From positions 744,001 to 808,000 of the forward strand of contig JAPZLL010000006.1 of NCBI GenBank assembly GCA_036250225.1: a stretch of 64,000 nucleotides of DNA, written 5' to 3'. The position numbers were made by a program, and so were the translations under genes. This DNA is from Cercophora sp. LCS_1. Its lineage: Eukaryota; Ascomycota; Sordariomycetes; Sordariales; Lasiosphaeriaceae. Below, one piece after another: positions 8,325-20,011 of the stretch. Within the stretch, counting starts at the first letter, position 1; each line of letters starts with the position of its first letter. The notes beneath the pieces were generated by a model. That model did no database searches and was not told the origin of the DNA. It worked only from the letters and a program-made list of their open reading frames with translations.

Positions 8325-11300
8325 ATGGCCGACACGTCGGTGCCCAAGGCGATGGCGGACCTCTCTATTTCCAAGACCAAGGAGCTCAAGGGAACCGAGA
8401 AGCGAGACACACTGATCGAGATTGAGAAGGTTCGTGGGTTGGGATGCAGCGAGGATACTCGGCGCTAACTAAGGCGCAGAGATACCAACAACAATGGGAG
8501 GAGGACAAGGTCTTCGAGGTCGATGCTCCTTCGACTGAGGAGTTCCCCTATGGTTCGATCAGCCCTAATGAGCTGCGCGAGAAGTACGTTTACCAGCATA
8601 CATATGAGCGGATATGGAGATATAGGAGGAGAAATTGGGAAAGATCCAGCGCCCCGTGTGCTAGGATCGCATTCATATCCCTGGCTGGACCACAGTGCTG
8701 ATCTTAGCACAACAGGTTCCCCAAGTTCTTCGGCACCATCGCATACCGTACGTAAAAACGGTCTGGAAATTAGCTACTTGAAAGGTTGCTAATTGGTTCT
8801 GCAGCATACATGAACGGGCGCCTGCATGCTGGCCATGCCTTCAGCTTCAGCAAGAGTATGGAGCCCCTGACTCACGATGCGCTCTTCGAACAGCAGCGCA
8901 TCAGTATCACAGTATGTTCTGACTGTAATTTCTAGTCGAGTTCCATACAGGCGTTGCGCGCATGCAAGGGAAACGGGCCCTATTTCCGCAGGGGTACCAC
9001 TGCACAGGTGAGCTGAACATAACAACTAGCCGGTCTGATACCTTGGTTGACACCATGGGACAGGTCTTCCCATCAAGGCCTCTGCCGACAAGCTTGTCAA
9101 GGAGGTTGAGATGTTCGGGCGTGACTTTGAGCGCTATAAGGAGGAGGAAGAGGAAGAAGAGGTGCCCGCGCCCGCACCAGCTCAGAAGGGCGCAAAGGAA
9201 GACGTGACCAAATTCAACGCAAAAAAAGGTAAAGCCGCAGCCAAGAAGGGCAAAGCAAAGTACCAATGGCAAATCCTGCACTCGGTCGGCATCCCGATCG
9301 AGGAGATTCACCTATTCGCTGACCCTCAATACTGGTGAGTTGTCACTGTCATTGGCTTCTGGAGTTACTGGGCTAACCATGAGGAGGCTGCAATTTTTCC
9401 CTCCGGAGTGTAAGAAGGACTTGACCAACTTCGGTGCGCGCATCGACTGGAGACGCCAATTTGTGACGACCGACGCGAACCCATACTACGACGCCTTCGT
9501 CCGATGGCAGATGAACCGCCTGAAGGAGCTGAACAAGATAAAGTTCGGCAAACGCTATACGATTTACTCCATCAAGGATGGACAACCTTGCATGGACCAT
9601 GACCGTGGTGAGGGTGAGGGTGTCCTTCCGCAGGAATACACCGCCCTGAAGCTGAAGGTTCTTGAGTGGGCCCCCAAGGCTGCTGAGGCCATTAAGGGGA
9701 AGATCCCGGAGGATGCCAATGTCTACTTGGTTCCCGCCACTCTGAGGCCCGAGACCATGTACGGTCAGGTGTGCTGTTTTGTCGGCCCTAGCTTGAGCTA
9801 TGGTGTTTTCAAGGCGTCCGAAAAGGAGTACTTTGTCATCACTGAAAGGGCAGCAAAGAACATGGCCTACCAGGGCATTTTCGCCAAGGAGGGAGCCATC
9901 GAGAAGGCGGCGGACGTCCAGGGCTCCGACCTGATCGGAACCCTGATCCACGCTCCCCTCAGCTTCCATCCTCAGGTCCGCGTGCTGCCCATGGACTCCG
10001 TTTTGGCCACCAAGGGAACCGGTGTCGTTACTTCGGTTCCTTCTGATTCGCCCGACGATTTCGCCATGGTTACCGACCTCGCGAAGAAAGCCGAGTTCTA
10101 CGGCATCAAGAAGGAGTGGGCTGAGCTTGAGATCTTCCCCATCATTCAAACCCCTACATCGGATCTGTTGGCGCCATATCTGGTGAAGAAACTGAAGATC
10201 TCGTCTCCCAAGGACGTCAAGCAGCTGCTAGAGGCCAAGGAGTTGGCGTACAAGGAAGGGTTCTATCAGGGCGTCATGAAGGTTGGGGACTTCAAGGGCG
10301 AGAAGGTCGAGGTTGCGAAGCCCAAGGTCAGGGAACAGCTGATCAAGGCCGGCGAAGCGTTTGCTTACTCGGAGCCGGAGAACAAGGTTGTTTCTCGCTC
10401 CGGAGACGAGTGCATCGTGGCCCTCATGGACCAATGGTACCTTGATTACGGTGAGGACTCGTGGAGGGCCATTGCCTACGACTATGTCGAGAACAAGGAT
10501 GGCACTGGTCTCAACTCGTGGTCGCCCGATACCCAGCACGCCTTCAAGGGTGTGATCGACTGGCTGAGGCAGTGGGCGTGCGCCAGAACTTATGGTCTCG
10601 GCTCTAAGCTGCCTTGGGACCCCCACTTCCTAGTGGAGAGTTTGAGCGACTCGACCGTCTACATGGCGTACTACACGATTGCCCACTGGCTGCATACCGA
10701 CTTGTTCGGCAGAGAGAAGGGCAAGGCCGGCGTCAGCCCCGAGCAGATGATTGACGAGGTCTGGGACTACGTCTTTTGCCGTACCCAGTTGACCGATGAC
10801 CTGGCCGCCAAGTCTGGAATCCCCAAGGAGACTCTCCAGGGCATGAGGAGAGAGTTTGAGTATTTCTACCCCCTCGACCTCCGTGTCAGCGGCAAGGACC
10901 TGATTCCCAACCATCTTACCTTCTTCTTGTATAACCACATTGGTAAGTGGGCAAGTCCGTATTGATTGCTTGATCTAATACACAGCAGCCCTTTTCCCTC
11001 GCGAGTACTGGCCCAAGTCAATCCGCGCCAACGGACATCTGCAGCTAAACGGCGAGAAGAGTAAGTTTGATGCGTGATCAGGACTGACCCTCTTACTGAC
11101 GATCAACAGTGAGCAAGTCGACTGGCAACTTCATGACCCTCGACGATGTCGTGAAGAAGTATGGTGCAGATGCCGCCCGTGTAGCCCTCGCCGATGCCGG
11201 CGATGGAATTGCGGACTCCAACTTTGTCGAGGACGTCGCCGACAACACCATCCTGAGATTCTACAACAACAAGGAGTGGATCGAAGAGGTGACCAAGGAC

Positions 11301-12258
11301 GAGACTCTCCGCACAGGCGAGCTGAACTCGTTCCAGGATGCGCTCTTCGACAATGAGATGAACGCGCTCACTAACGAGGCAAAGAAGCACTACGAGGAAA
11401 CCTCGTACAAGCTGGCCTTGAAGGCCGGGCACTACGACTTCTTGAATGCCCGCGACTCGTACAGAGAGGCCTGCAACGCCGCCGGCATTCCCCTCCACAA
11501 GGACCTGGTGTGGAAGTACATCCGCCTCCAGGCCCTGCTCCTCACCCCCATCGCGCCTCATTGGGCCGATTTCATCTGGCAGGAGATCCTCAAGGAGCCC
11601 AAGTCAATCCAATTTGCTCGGTTCCCCGAGGTACCCGATGCTATCCCTGCCTTGTCGGCTGCGCGTGAGTATGTCAAGACGACGTCGTCGAACATCAACT
11701 CGGCAGAGGCCTCGCAGCTCAAGAAGATGGCCAAGGGCAAACAGAGCGACTTCGATCCCAAGAAGCCCAAGAAGCTCACTGTCTTTGTTACCGACTCTTT
11801 CCCTGCCTGGCAGGCCAAGTATATCGATCTGCTCCAGGAGGTGTGGGATCCGGCAACAAACAGCCAGAAGATCGATGACAAGACGCTCAATGGCCGGATC
11901 GGCAAGATGGGTGAGATGAAGAAGGCTATGCCCTTTGTACAGGCCCTCAAGAAGCGTTTGAGGGATGGTGAGCCGTGGGATGCTGTCTTGTCCCGCAAGC
12001 TTGCGTTTGACGAGAAGACGACACTTTTGGTAAGTGGCTGTGACAATGTGTTTGAAGGATGCAACTAACGAGCTGTAGGCAATGATCCCCGGCTTGAAGA
12101 GGACAGCTGGTCTGCAGTCTGTGCAAGTAGTGTTGGTTGAGGAGGGGAGCAAGAATGGCAAAGATCTGACAAACAATGGTGAGGAGGTAGAGGTCACGGC
12201 GCCAGTTGCTGAGTCCGCTCTGCCTGGGCAGCCAAGCTTTTTCTTTACGAATGTTTAG
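8325..12258 (+). CDS. Leucyl-tRNA synthetase, cytosolic
   Basis: Ten coding exons: 8325-8429, 8480-8583, 8716-8747, 8805-8855, 8936-9007, 9064-9334, 9387-10942, 10989-11060, 11110-12029, 12079-12258. They join without frame breaks into 1120 residues, the usual size for fungal cytosolic LeuRS. The class I signature is split over exons 3 and 4 (GTIAYPYMNGRLHAGHAF) and the KMSKS loop over exons 8 and 9 (K-MSKSTGNF). The CP1 editing domain shows TLRPETMYG and GTGVVTSVPSDSPDDF. A Lys/Glu-rich insert (EEEEEEEVPAPAPAQKG) lies before the editing domain. No mitochondrial presequence is seen, so it serves cytosolic translation. Two acceptors are tandem NAGNAG sites (9383/9386 and 10985/10988) that could add one residue. 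Small early exons of 32, 51 and 72 nt are notable. Certain in identity; exact splice choice at the tandem sites is open. Confidence 0.95.
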
Positions 12259-13045
12259 AGAGCGGTTGTATTTTGACCGGAATGGAAAATAGAACAATTG
12301 CCGGTAAACCAAATGGGAGGCTGTATGGCGAAACTCAGGCGGGATTGTGACGTTGGAGACATGTCACCTCTTTGGACACTGGCCCCTTTTAGGTGCAGGA
12401 TTACAGCAACGCCTGTATCTAAACGCCAGTATCTACAGCTCGTCATCTTTAGAGAACAAAAGAAATGCGGCCTCTCCTCGACCTAAAGGCCATCATTCTA
12501 ATCTCGTACAGCTACAAGCGAGTCAATCACAGCTACAGCGACAGCGACTGTGGGCATGGCGACGAGGAAACCGTCGGTTGGGAGGCCAGCTACGGGGTTG
12601 GTGGTCTTTTGGGGGGTTGGACTGGCTCTCCTTTGACATTGATGACGCTTGGGGCGGGGTATGATAGTTTGCAAGTTGTATTGCTCGAGAAGATTTGAGA
12701 TTCAGAGATGGTGCTCTATACCAACTCCTTTGCATCTTTCCTGGCGCTGTCAAAATCTAGGTTCTGACCTGTCTGCCGGACCGCGGATCATCTAGGGTTT
12801 CGAGATCGCTTCTCTTCCTGGGGTATAAATCTCCTCCGTAGCGCCGTAGCGTCGTCCCGCTCTTCCCGCTTCTCCTACTCGCCTTTTTCTTCCCGCGGTA
12901 CGATGTTCTTCGGGGGTCGCGACTCGGTCCATCGGTCGGTAGGTAGGTTGAGTCCTCATCACTCGCCGGATCTCGTATCCTCAATCCCCGGTCCCCCACC
13001 GGAGGGCTTTCCTCATGCTGTGCCTTTTCCGACCTGTGCTCTTAA
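12259..13045. other. Convergent intergenic region, no gene seen
   Basis: The 787 bp between the ends of the LeuRS and DPH3-like genes has only short frames of poor composition. It probably contains both 3' UTRs. No repeat or RNA gene was recognised. Confidence 0.35.
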
Positions 13046-13391
13046 TTAAGCAACAACAACTTCCTCAGGCACAACAACAGCAACGACCTCGTCCTTTGGT
13101 TTTGGCAGGTTATCCTGTCACCTCTGTATCAGTCATCATCCATTCCATCTCCCCTCCCCTCCCCTCCCCGAGAGTTGAGAATGGACTCACCACCTCAAAA
13201 ATAACCCTAATCATCAAACTGCAACTCGGGCAAACCGCGATATCCGCCTCGTCTCGCAAATCACATAGCGCAATCTCGAACCGGTCGCCACACGGACACG
13301 GGTAGTGGTAGAGCTGGAGGGTTTCGTCGTAGGTCATGTCTTCGATTTCGACCTCGTCGTAGACGGAGATCGGGTCTTCTTCCTCTGCCAT
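13046..13391 (-). CDS. DPH3: Dph3/Kti11-type CSL zinc protein
   Basis: Exon 1 (13191-13391) and exon 2 (13046-13114) encode 89 residues. The CSL zinc finger is complete: Cys32 and Cys34 in YHYPCPCGD, Cys54 and Cys57 in AVCPSCSLMIRV, spaced as in yeast Dph3. Upstream is the conserved VEIEDMTYDETLQLY block. Dph3 is an electron donor for the first step of diphthamide synthesis on eEF2 and is also a partner of Elongator (as Kti11). The donor could be GAG|GTGGTG or GTG|GTGAGT; the second was chosen because it has a stronger consensus and gives VIFEV-DNLPKPKD. The tail is short, hydrophobic and acidic (VVAVVVPEEVVVA). The 76-nt intron carries a striking G-rich tract, listed separately. An in-frame upstream extension to 13883 was rejected as non-coding. 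Confidence 0.94.
13152..13170 (-). other. Potential G-quadruplex in DPH3 intron
   Basis: On the transcribed sense strand the intron reads GGGGAGGGGAGGGGAGGGG, four G4 runs with single-A loops. It begins 20 nt after the donor. The pattern is direct; folding in RNA or DNA is inferred from known G-quadruplex rules. Confidence 0.7.
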
Positions 13392-14261
13392 TTTCTCTCT
13401 CTTTCTCTCGACTACTCGTTTTGTTTTGACGTTGAGCAGTCTGTCGTCGTCGTTGTGGCGTTTTTTTGAATAGTCAGTCACAAGGGAGACGGCAGAAAAA
13501 AGTTGGAGGGGCAAAAGTTTGGCGGGGTAGCTGCTGTTATCGGTCTTGATAAAGACACCTTGCTGGCCAGGCTTGCACAGAAAAGGGTGTGATATGAACG
13601 GCTGATGGGTTATTATCGGTCTATACATACTCTTATACAGCTTTACGTAGGTGTAAATAGAAGCGGTGTTTGACTGGTTAGATGTAAGAGGGGTGTCGCG
13701 CATCTTGAACCTTTTTTTGGGTTGAGGACAGGCGGGTCGAGATGATGTAGGAGCCTTTTCTTGTACAGGGTCTGTCACCGTCCGCACCCCCAAGGATGTA
13801 AACCCAAAGGGCTTGTAATCGCCAATACGCCTACCAAATATACCCTTGGACCTGACACCCGTTTGGTTAACCCTACGATGCATTCATCATTAGATGGCAC
13901 TTTTCCGGGACTAAACACACATGCGGGCAGTAGTAGTATGGAGAACCACTGGGACATCGACACATGAATTAAGAATTATAGCGAATGAGAGACAAAGTGA
14001 CAGGCTAAAACAACAGACTACCCATCCAGTCAATGCTACTGAGTGTGCAATACAAAAGAAAACCAACAAGAAAACGAAGGGGAGGTATCATCATCAATAG
14101 GGGTGTCCATCAAGTAATCCATCACAAAAAGCAATACAATCTGCTTGCTTGGCCGCTTTTCTCCTACCCGCTTTCCGCTTTCCCATCCGGCCGTTCCATC
14201 CGATCCGTCGCTAGGTAGAATGAAAAGCCCTTCCTCCGTCAAGTCTGGACAAGAGGCCTGT
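13392..14261. other. Intergenic, upstream of DPH3
   Basis: The 870 bp lie between the DPH3 start and the Ede1-like stop, both on the minus strand. No gene is seen. The area just upstream of the DPH3 start is pyrimidine-rich on the plus strand (TTTTCTCTCTTTCTCTCGAC). Confidence 0.35.
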
Positions 14262-17200
14262 TCATGACTGACTGGCAAGGTAGTTGGCTGCCTACAAAGA
14301 GAAAAAGAGAAATCGTCAGTCTTGATGTTCCAACCAAAGGGAAGGGCTGCGTCGTCAAACTCGCGCAGCAAGTCAAAGCAAAGGAAAATCAATCTCCGGG
14401 TTGCTCGGGTCAGGTCAGGTCGGGTCCTAGCTTACCCTCTCCAGATTATAATCATACTTCTCCAGCGCCGCAAGGGCGTCGCTACGTGAGTATCCCATGC
14501 TCGTGAGGTTCTTCAAGATCGGATCGTCAGTTTCGCCCTCCACAGTAAGAGATCGACCGGGGGCCGCCGGACGCGCTGTCTCCTTTGCGATGCCATTGCT
14601 GGTGTTGTGGGGCGGGGAGGATGGGCGAGGAGTGTCGTCGAACGAGTCAAAGATGGCGTCCCAGTCATGTGAGTCGGCGCTGGTAGCGGCCTTGTTCTGA
14701 TTGGGAGCGTTATTTGTTGACCCGGCAATGGTACTCCCAGGCGCAGAAGCGCCGGAGAGGGATGCAAAGTCAAAGCTGCTCTCGGTTCCGAAAGGGGCAT
14801 TTGTGGCAACGGACTCGCTCTTGGGCTGGCTGGGGGGTGGACTGCTGTCGAAGACGGCGTTGAAGTCATCGAGTCCCGAGCGGGAGATGTTGGCGAAATC
14901 ATCATCGGCGGATCCCTCCTTGGCGTCCTCGAGGCCCTCAAAGTCGTCGTCAAGGTCGTCGAAGGCTCCCTTTGGTGCTGAGGGCGCAGCGGCGGGAGCG
15001 GGGGCGACAGGCTTGGGGCCAGCGGCAGCGCCGAAGATATCATCGACACTGGGCCCGGTGAACTTGTTCGAGACTGGGGCGGGGGAGGCCGATTTGTCGC
15101 TTCTATACTTGTTAGTAATCGCACAGAGGGTGAACATCACAGGGGTGACTTGGGGCTAAGGAGAAAACAGAATGTGAAAGAGGCGTACCTCGCAGTTGCA
15201 GGCTCGGGCACTGGCGACGAAACCGAATTTGCAACCGCCGCATCTTGGGCAGACTTGGTGAGAGTCGGGGACGCCGATCGAGACGACGCGCTCTTATCCG
15301 TTGCCTTGGGGGGAGGGGACGCTGGCGCAAAATCATCGTCGAACCCACCACGCTCGCTTTCCGTGTCCGAGTCGTCGTCGCGCTCGAGCTCCGAGATGGG
15401 CGGGAACTCGCTGTTGAACGGAGTAAAAGCCTTGTTAGTGTCCACGCTCGAATTGGAGCTCTTCGCCTGCTTAAAGCTCGCAAACGCCGATTCGAAGTCT
15501 TCCTTGGCCTTGGCCTGGTCAACAACCGAGAACGGATCAGACTCCTTGCTGGCCGAGCCCTTGGACTCGTCCGCAGAGCTGAAAGCAACCGAAGGTTTTG
15601 TCTCCGGCGCAGGCGACTTGGCCTCCGCGGGGCTGCCCTGAGAGGGTTCAGGAGCAGGCTGCGACCGCTGCGAGGTCTCGCCCTGGCTGGCCTGGCTCAG
15701 AGAAGGTGAGAGCTGGCGAGACGTCTCAAATTCGCTGAAGGACGGGAAGCGCGTCTCCGCGGAAGCTGTGGGCTCAGCAGCCAGAGTAGCTTGCCGGGTG
15801 ATATTGGGGCTGCTTGAGCCCGGAGTAGCGAAGGACACGGCACTCCCAGTCGAGGTTCCAGTGAGCTGCGGCTTGAACAGCGAGACGGCGGCCGGCGGCG
15901 GGGGCGTGCCAGCCTGGCTGCTGGTTGGTGCAGGGCCAAAGACATCATCAAAAGCCTTGTCAGTGAAAGAGCGAATCGGAGGAGACGAGAAAGTCTGGGT
16001 TATGTCGGTGCTGCCCGTCCGTCGGAAGAAGGGGTTGTTACCGCTCGCCGTCGACAGGGCGGGACTAGCGACCTGGGTGAGGACGGGCGAGCTGCTGGAG
16101 CTCACCTGGCGGGCCAGCTCCTCGTTGCTCTTGGTGAGATCTTCGACCTCAGTCTTCAACTTGTCGCGCTCACCCTCGTTGGTGGCCAGCTGCTTCTTGT
16201 TGATGGCCACCATGCCCTTTTGCTGGCGGGCCTCAGACTTGAGTTTTTCAATCTGCGGCTTCAGCTGCGCAATCTCGGAATTGACCGTCCGGATCTTCTC
16301 CTTAAGAGTCGTGTTTTCCTGCTGGTCGGCCTGGAGAGCCGCCAGTGTTTGGCGGTGTTGGTTCTGAAGATCCTGGTAAGTGGCATCAATCATCGCTATC
16401 TCGGTCTGCAGCTTTTTGGTCTCGTTTCTCGCAACTGTAAGCTGCGTCTCTAGAGAACGGACGTCCTGTGCCTCTTTCTCGTACATGGCACGAAGCTGGG
16501 CTAGTCGTTGCTCAAAGTTCTTCTTTTGGATGCTTGCTTGGCTGAGTTCGTTCTGGGCTGCCGATCGCTGACCTTGGACGTCCTGAACTTGCTTAGTCAG
16601 GGAGCCGATCTGGTTGGACAAGTTTGCGAGTTCAGTAGTCTCGCTGTTGAGTGCTTTGGAAATCTCAGGCTCTGTGTCGCCGAGCAAGTCGTCCTCAACC
16701 GAGGCCACGGGCGGCGGAACAGCTCTTGCTAGACCCGGTGCCGCCAGTCCTGCTGAGCTGTTGGAGCCGCCCGTTGGCGTTGACGTCAACCCGCGCCCAA
16801 ACGACGAAGATGGGATGAAAGGTTTGAAGGTTGAAGCTGCGGCAGTTGGCCGTACCGGAGACGAGGGCGCCGGCGGGCTGATGCTTCCAGCGAACGGGTC
16901 GTTGGCAGCCGACCCGCCAGTTCCAAACGCAACCTGGGCCGGTGCTGGCGGTTGAGGATCGTCCAGACCGAAGAGATCATCAAGCGCCGAGGGCTTAGGC
17001 TGCGGAGGTTGAGATCTCGCAGACGGGGGATCGAATGCCGAAGCAACCGCCGAAGGCCTAACCTGGGTTCGCAGGCTGGGTGGGATGAGATTGGGTGGCA
17101 GCGTTGTGGGCAACGCAACAGCACCCTCGCGTTTGCTCCTCTGTTGCCTAATAAGATACATAGCGACCGCAAACTCGTCTCGTGTAAGGCGCCCCTCTGA

Positions 17201-18386
17201 TCTGATATCGGCAAGATCCCAAATCTGAGCGAGAGCATCCTCTGAAAGGTTCGACTGGCTGAAAAAGGGCACGGCCTCTTCGCCCGTGATGAACCCCTTT
17301 TTCGTCTTGTCCAGCTCATCGTAGAGAGCATCAAATCGGGCCTTGTCCGTAGGCGTAATCAGCCAGTCGCCCGTGGTTTGCGCTGCCACTGGCGGCCGCC
17401 CAAGAGGGCTCCCTGTTCGCATCTGAGGGATCTGCCCTTGACCGGTGAGCTGGCGCGGAACAGCCGAGATCGGTGGTGTGACGGCTGTGGGTGATTGTTG
17501 CCTCGGGAGGCCCGTAGCTGAGGGTGGCCTGCGGGTAGCCGCCTCGTAAAGAGCAGCAGGCAGGATATTCGGCAGGCCGCGGAGAGCACCGGATTTCATC
17601 GAGGCGAGCAAGTGCATGGCGATCACGAACTCGGTCTGCACCAGGGCGCCCCGTTGCTCCGTGTCGGCCAGCATCCAGATGCGACCAAGGACATCGTTTG
17701 GCAGTCCAGACTTTTCGAAAATCGACTTTGCTTGGTCTCCTGGAAGCATACCACCCCCAGCTGGAGCATGTTTCTCGAAGAGGGCTGCATACTGTGCCAC
17801 TCGCTCCGGCATGAGCTGTGGGATACGAATCGGGGCAGCGGCGCCTGTCGCGAGAGCTTGTAAGACGGAGGGCGGTGGTGGCGGCGGGGCCGGGTTCGGG
17901 GTGTAGCCTTCAAACCGTGGCAGCGGGCCTTGCTGGAGCGCCAACTCTGCAGTAGGTTCCCGGCCGGCCTGCGCATGCCCAATAAGCCGCAAGACAATGC
18001 CGAACCCAGCTGGCGTGAGAAAGCCGCGGTTCTCTTTGTCCGCGATCTGCCAGATCTATAGCGTTCGAGACATACGTCAGCTCCCGGCTACTCCGCGCAA
18101 GGACCATGCGATGGCTACTCACCTCGCCGAGGACTCTGGAGTCTAGCCGGGTCTTTTCGAAGAACTTCACCGCAACCTCGCCCGTAACGACGCCCACATT
18201 TTCCGTGTCTGCTTGCCGAAACAGTTGCCCGTACACCCGTTTCTCTTCCGCCGTGAGGTTCAGGTTCGGCGCACCTACAAACGGGAAACGCAATCTTGTT
18301 AGCTTGGCTGCGTCGCGGCGTCCAGACACGGTGGGGGTGGAACAACACGTACCTGCGTCGACCGAGGGATCGTTGGAGGAAGCCAT
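14262..18386 (-). CDS. EDE1: Ede1/Eps15-like endocytic scaffold, three EH domains and UBA
   Basis: Five exons, 18353-18386, 18123-18274, 15189-18055, 14436-15102 and 14262-14291, join to 1249 residues. EH1 spans about residues 12-105, EH2 about 145-235 (ERVAQYAALFEKH, VLGRIWMLADTEQRGALVQT), and EH3 about 293-385 (LITPTDKARFDALYDE, LAQIWDLADIRSEGRLTRDE). A long coiled coil follows at about 535-720. A disordered region has acidic patches, NNPF and DPF motifs that suit EH and AP-2 binding. A C-terminal UBA (DPILKNLTSMGYSRSDALAA) is completed by the last 30-nt exon (AANYLASQS). Ede1 starts clathrin-coated pits at the plasma membrane and binds ubiquitinated cargo. An earlier ATG at 18413 would add nine residues. 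Splice sites have good branch sequences. Very confident. Confidence 0.95.
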
Positions 18387-20011
18387 TGCGAGCGCAAGCT
18401 GTGCCCTCGACAAGGACTGGGAGGAGGAGGTGCTTGCGCTGCGATCTTCGAGAGATTTTGGTTACCACCGGTCAAGGCCGGATAAGTCGGATGGTGTGGG
18501 TGGGAAATATGTAGTGTGCGGTCGTTACCAGAATAGAAAAAAAAAAAACAAAGCACCTTCTGGCAGCCGATCGATTGTGGGGAGTGGGAAGAATGCACTC
18601 AACGATGTGCTTGCCTGGGCAGCTTTGTGAGGCTGGGAGGGATTGCGACCTTCCCCTAGCTCCCTCGGGCGACGAGGACAACCAAACAGCTCGCGGGAAT
18701 CTCCGCGTTTTGATTGGCCGCTGTCACCCATCCGGGTCCATCAACGCTGGGTGACACCGCGCAAAGTCCTGAGAGGGAAAACGTCCATTAAATTTACAAA
18801 GGCATTGTTATTTTCAAGGAGCGATGTGCACATCCATATCGTGAAATGTCTTCTGTTCTGTTTACGCTGCCTGACATGTTCTCCCAAGGATGCTGTCAAC
18901 CTGCTGGGAAAGAGTCCAGTGGGTTCACCCACCGTCAGCACCACGCACCACGATTCCATCAACGCCCTCACGCCCTCGATTGTCTCACACTTGTCTGCAG
19001 CGCTGATTGATGCACAATTGACTCCCTCCGAATAAAGTATACCGGTCTCGGACGGAATACCCATGTTGCGCTTTCCAAACATTCTTGTGCCACCAGCACC
19101 CAGATAGCGCCTTATCGCGGCGTCGCAATCCTCTGCAGCCCAAGCCAAGCCCGGCCGTTTTCCCATCGCCAACCACACTCTCTGCAGTACCGGCTCCCCC
19201 ATGCAACTCCATGCAGCTGCAGCGAGACTCTGTCTGTATCGTCAGTTGATGCTGCCAGTGCGGCCTATAAATGCCAACATGCGCTCCCCGACCTGCAGTT
19301 TTGCCTCGTTCAGAGCCCGTGAAGCGCGGGAGTGGTCAACGTCTAACCAGTAACACGCCGTCTCGACAGGAGGCCCGCCTTCCAGCGACACCACCACCAA
19401 CCGCAACAATATGCACCCCGTCAGCTACGCCACCATCCTACAGCGCCCTCAATCGATCCTCCTGTGGTTTTTTTTTTTTGGTTTTTTTTTTTTTTTGCTG
19501 TTTGCCTCCCAAGTCTCACACCCGGAATTTCCAACTTGTCAGGACAGGGCAGCGTTATTGCAGGCATGCGACGGGGTCAACGTTGAGGCTCCATTTCCAC
19601 AAGAGGAGGTCCCGTAGAGCTGTGACACAAGCGCTTGGGAGCCTGAAGGCTTCGTGCTGTTTTCTGTGAACATGGAGCAGTATCACTGCCCTCGATTACC
19701 TAGACAGTTAGGACACGAGATGCTTGGAATTTATGGCGTAAATTCTACACACCGAGTTCGATGCAAGGTTCAGCCAGACGTCAGCGGGACTCCGAATGAT
19801 TTGTGCTTCTGGATTAAAATTGACTATCACACGTTCAGTCTAACAAGATAATTCAAGGCTTTGCGCCAGCCAAGGAAGAATACCAAGCATCAGAAGAGAC
19901 AATTTGCCAACCAAGGCAGTAAGCCTATAATGCTGTGCTGGAAATCAAGGCCACCAACATGTCCACTCAGCCCAGCGATCAACCGGGCCCTATACCACCA
20001 ACATCGCCAAC
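18387..20011. other. Intergenic with homopolymer tracts
   Basis: No gene is recognised in these 1.6 kb between the Ede1-like promoter and the alpha-tubulin 3' end. It contains an A12 tract at 18537-18548 and two T tracts, 19468-19479 and 19482-19496, parted by GG. Several small frames exist but lack coding character. Confidence 0.4.

Noticed and set aside
13392..13883. Upstream in-frame extension of the DPH3 frame
   Set aside because: The known family starts within a few residues of MAEEEDP and the extension reads as 5' UTR.
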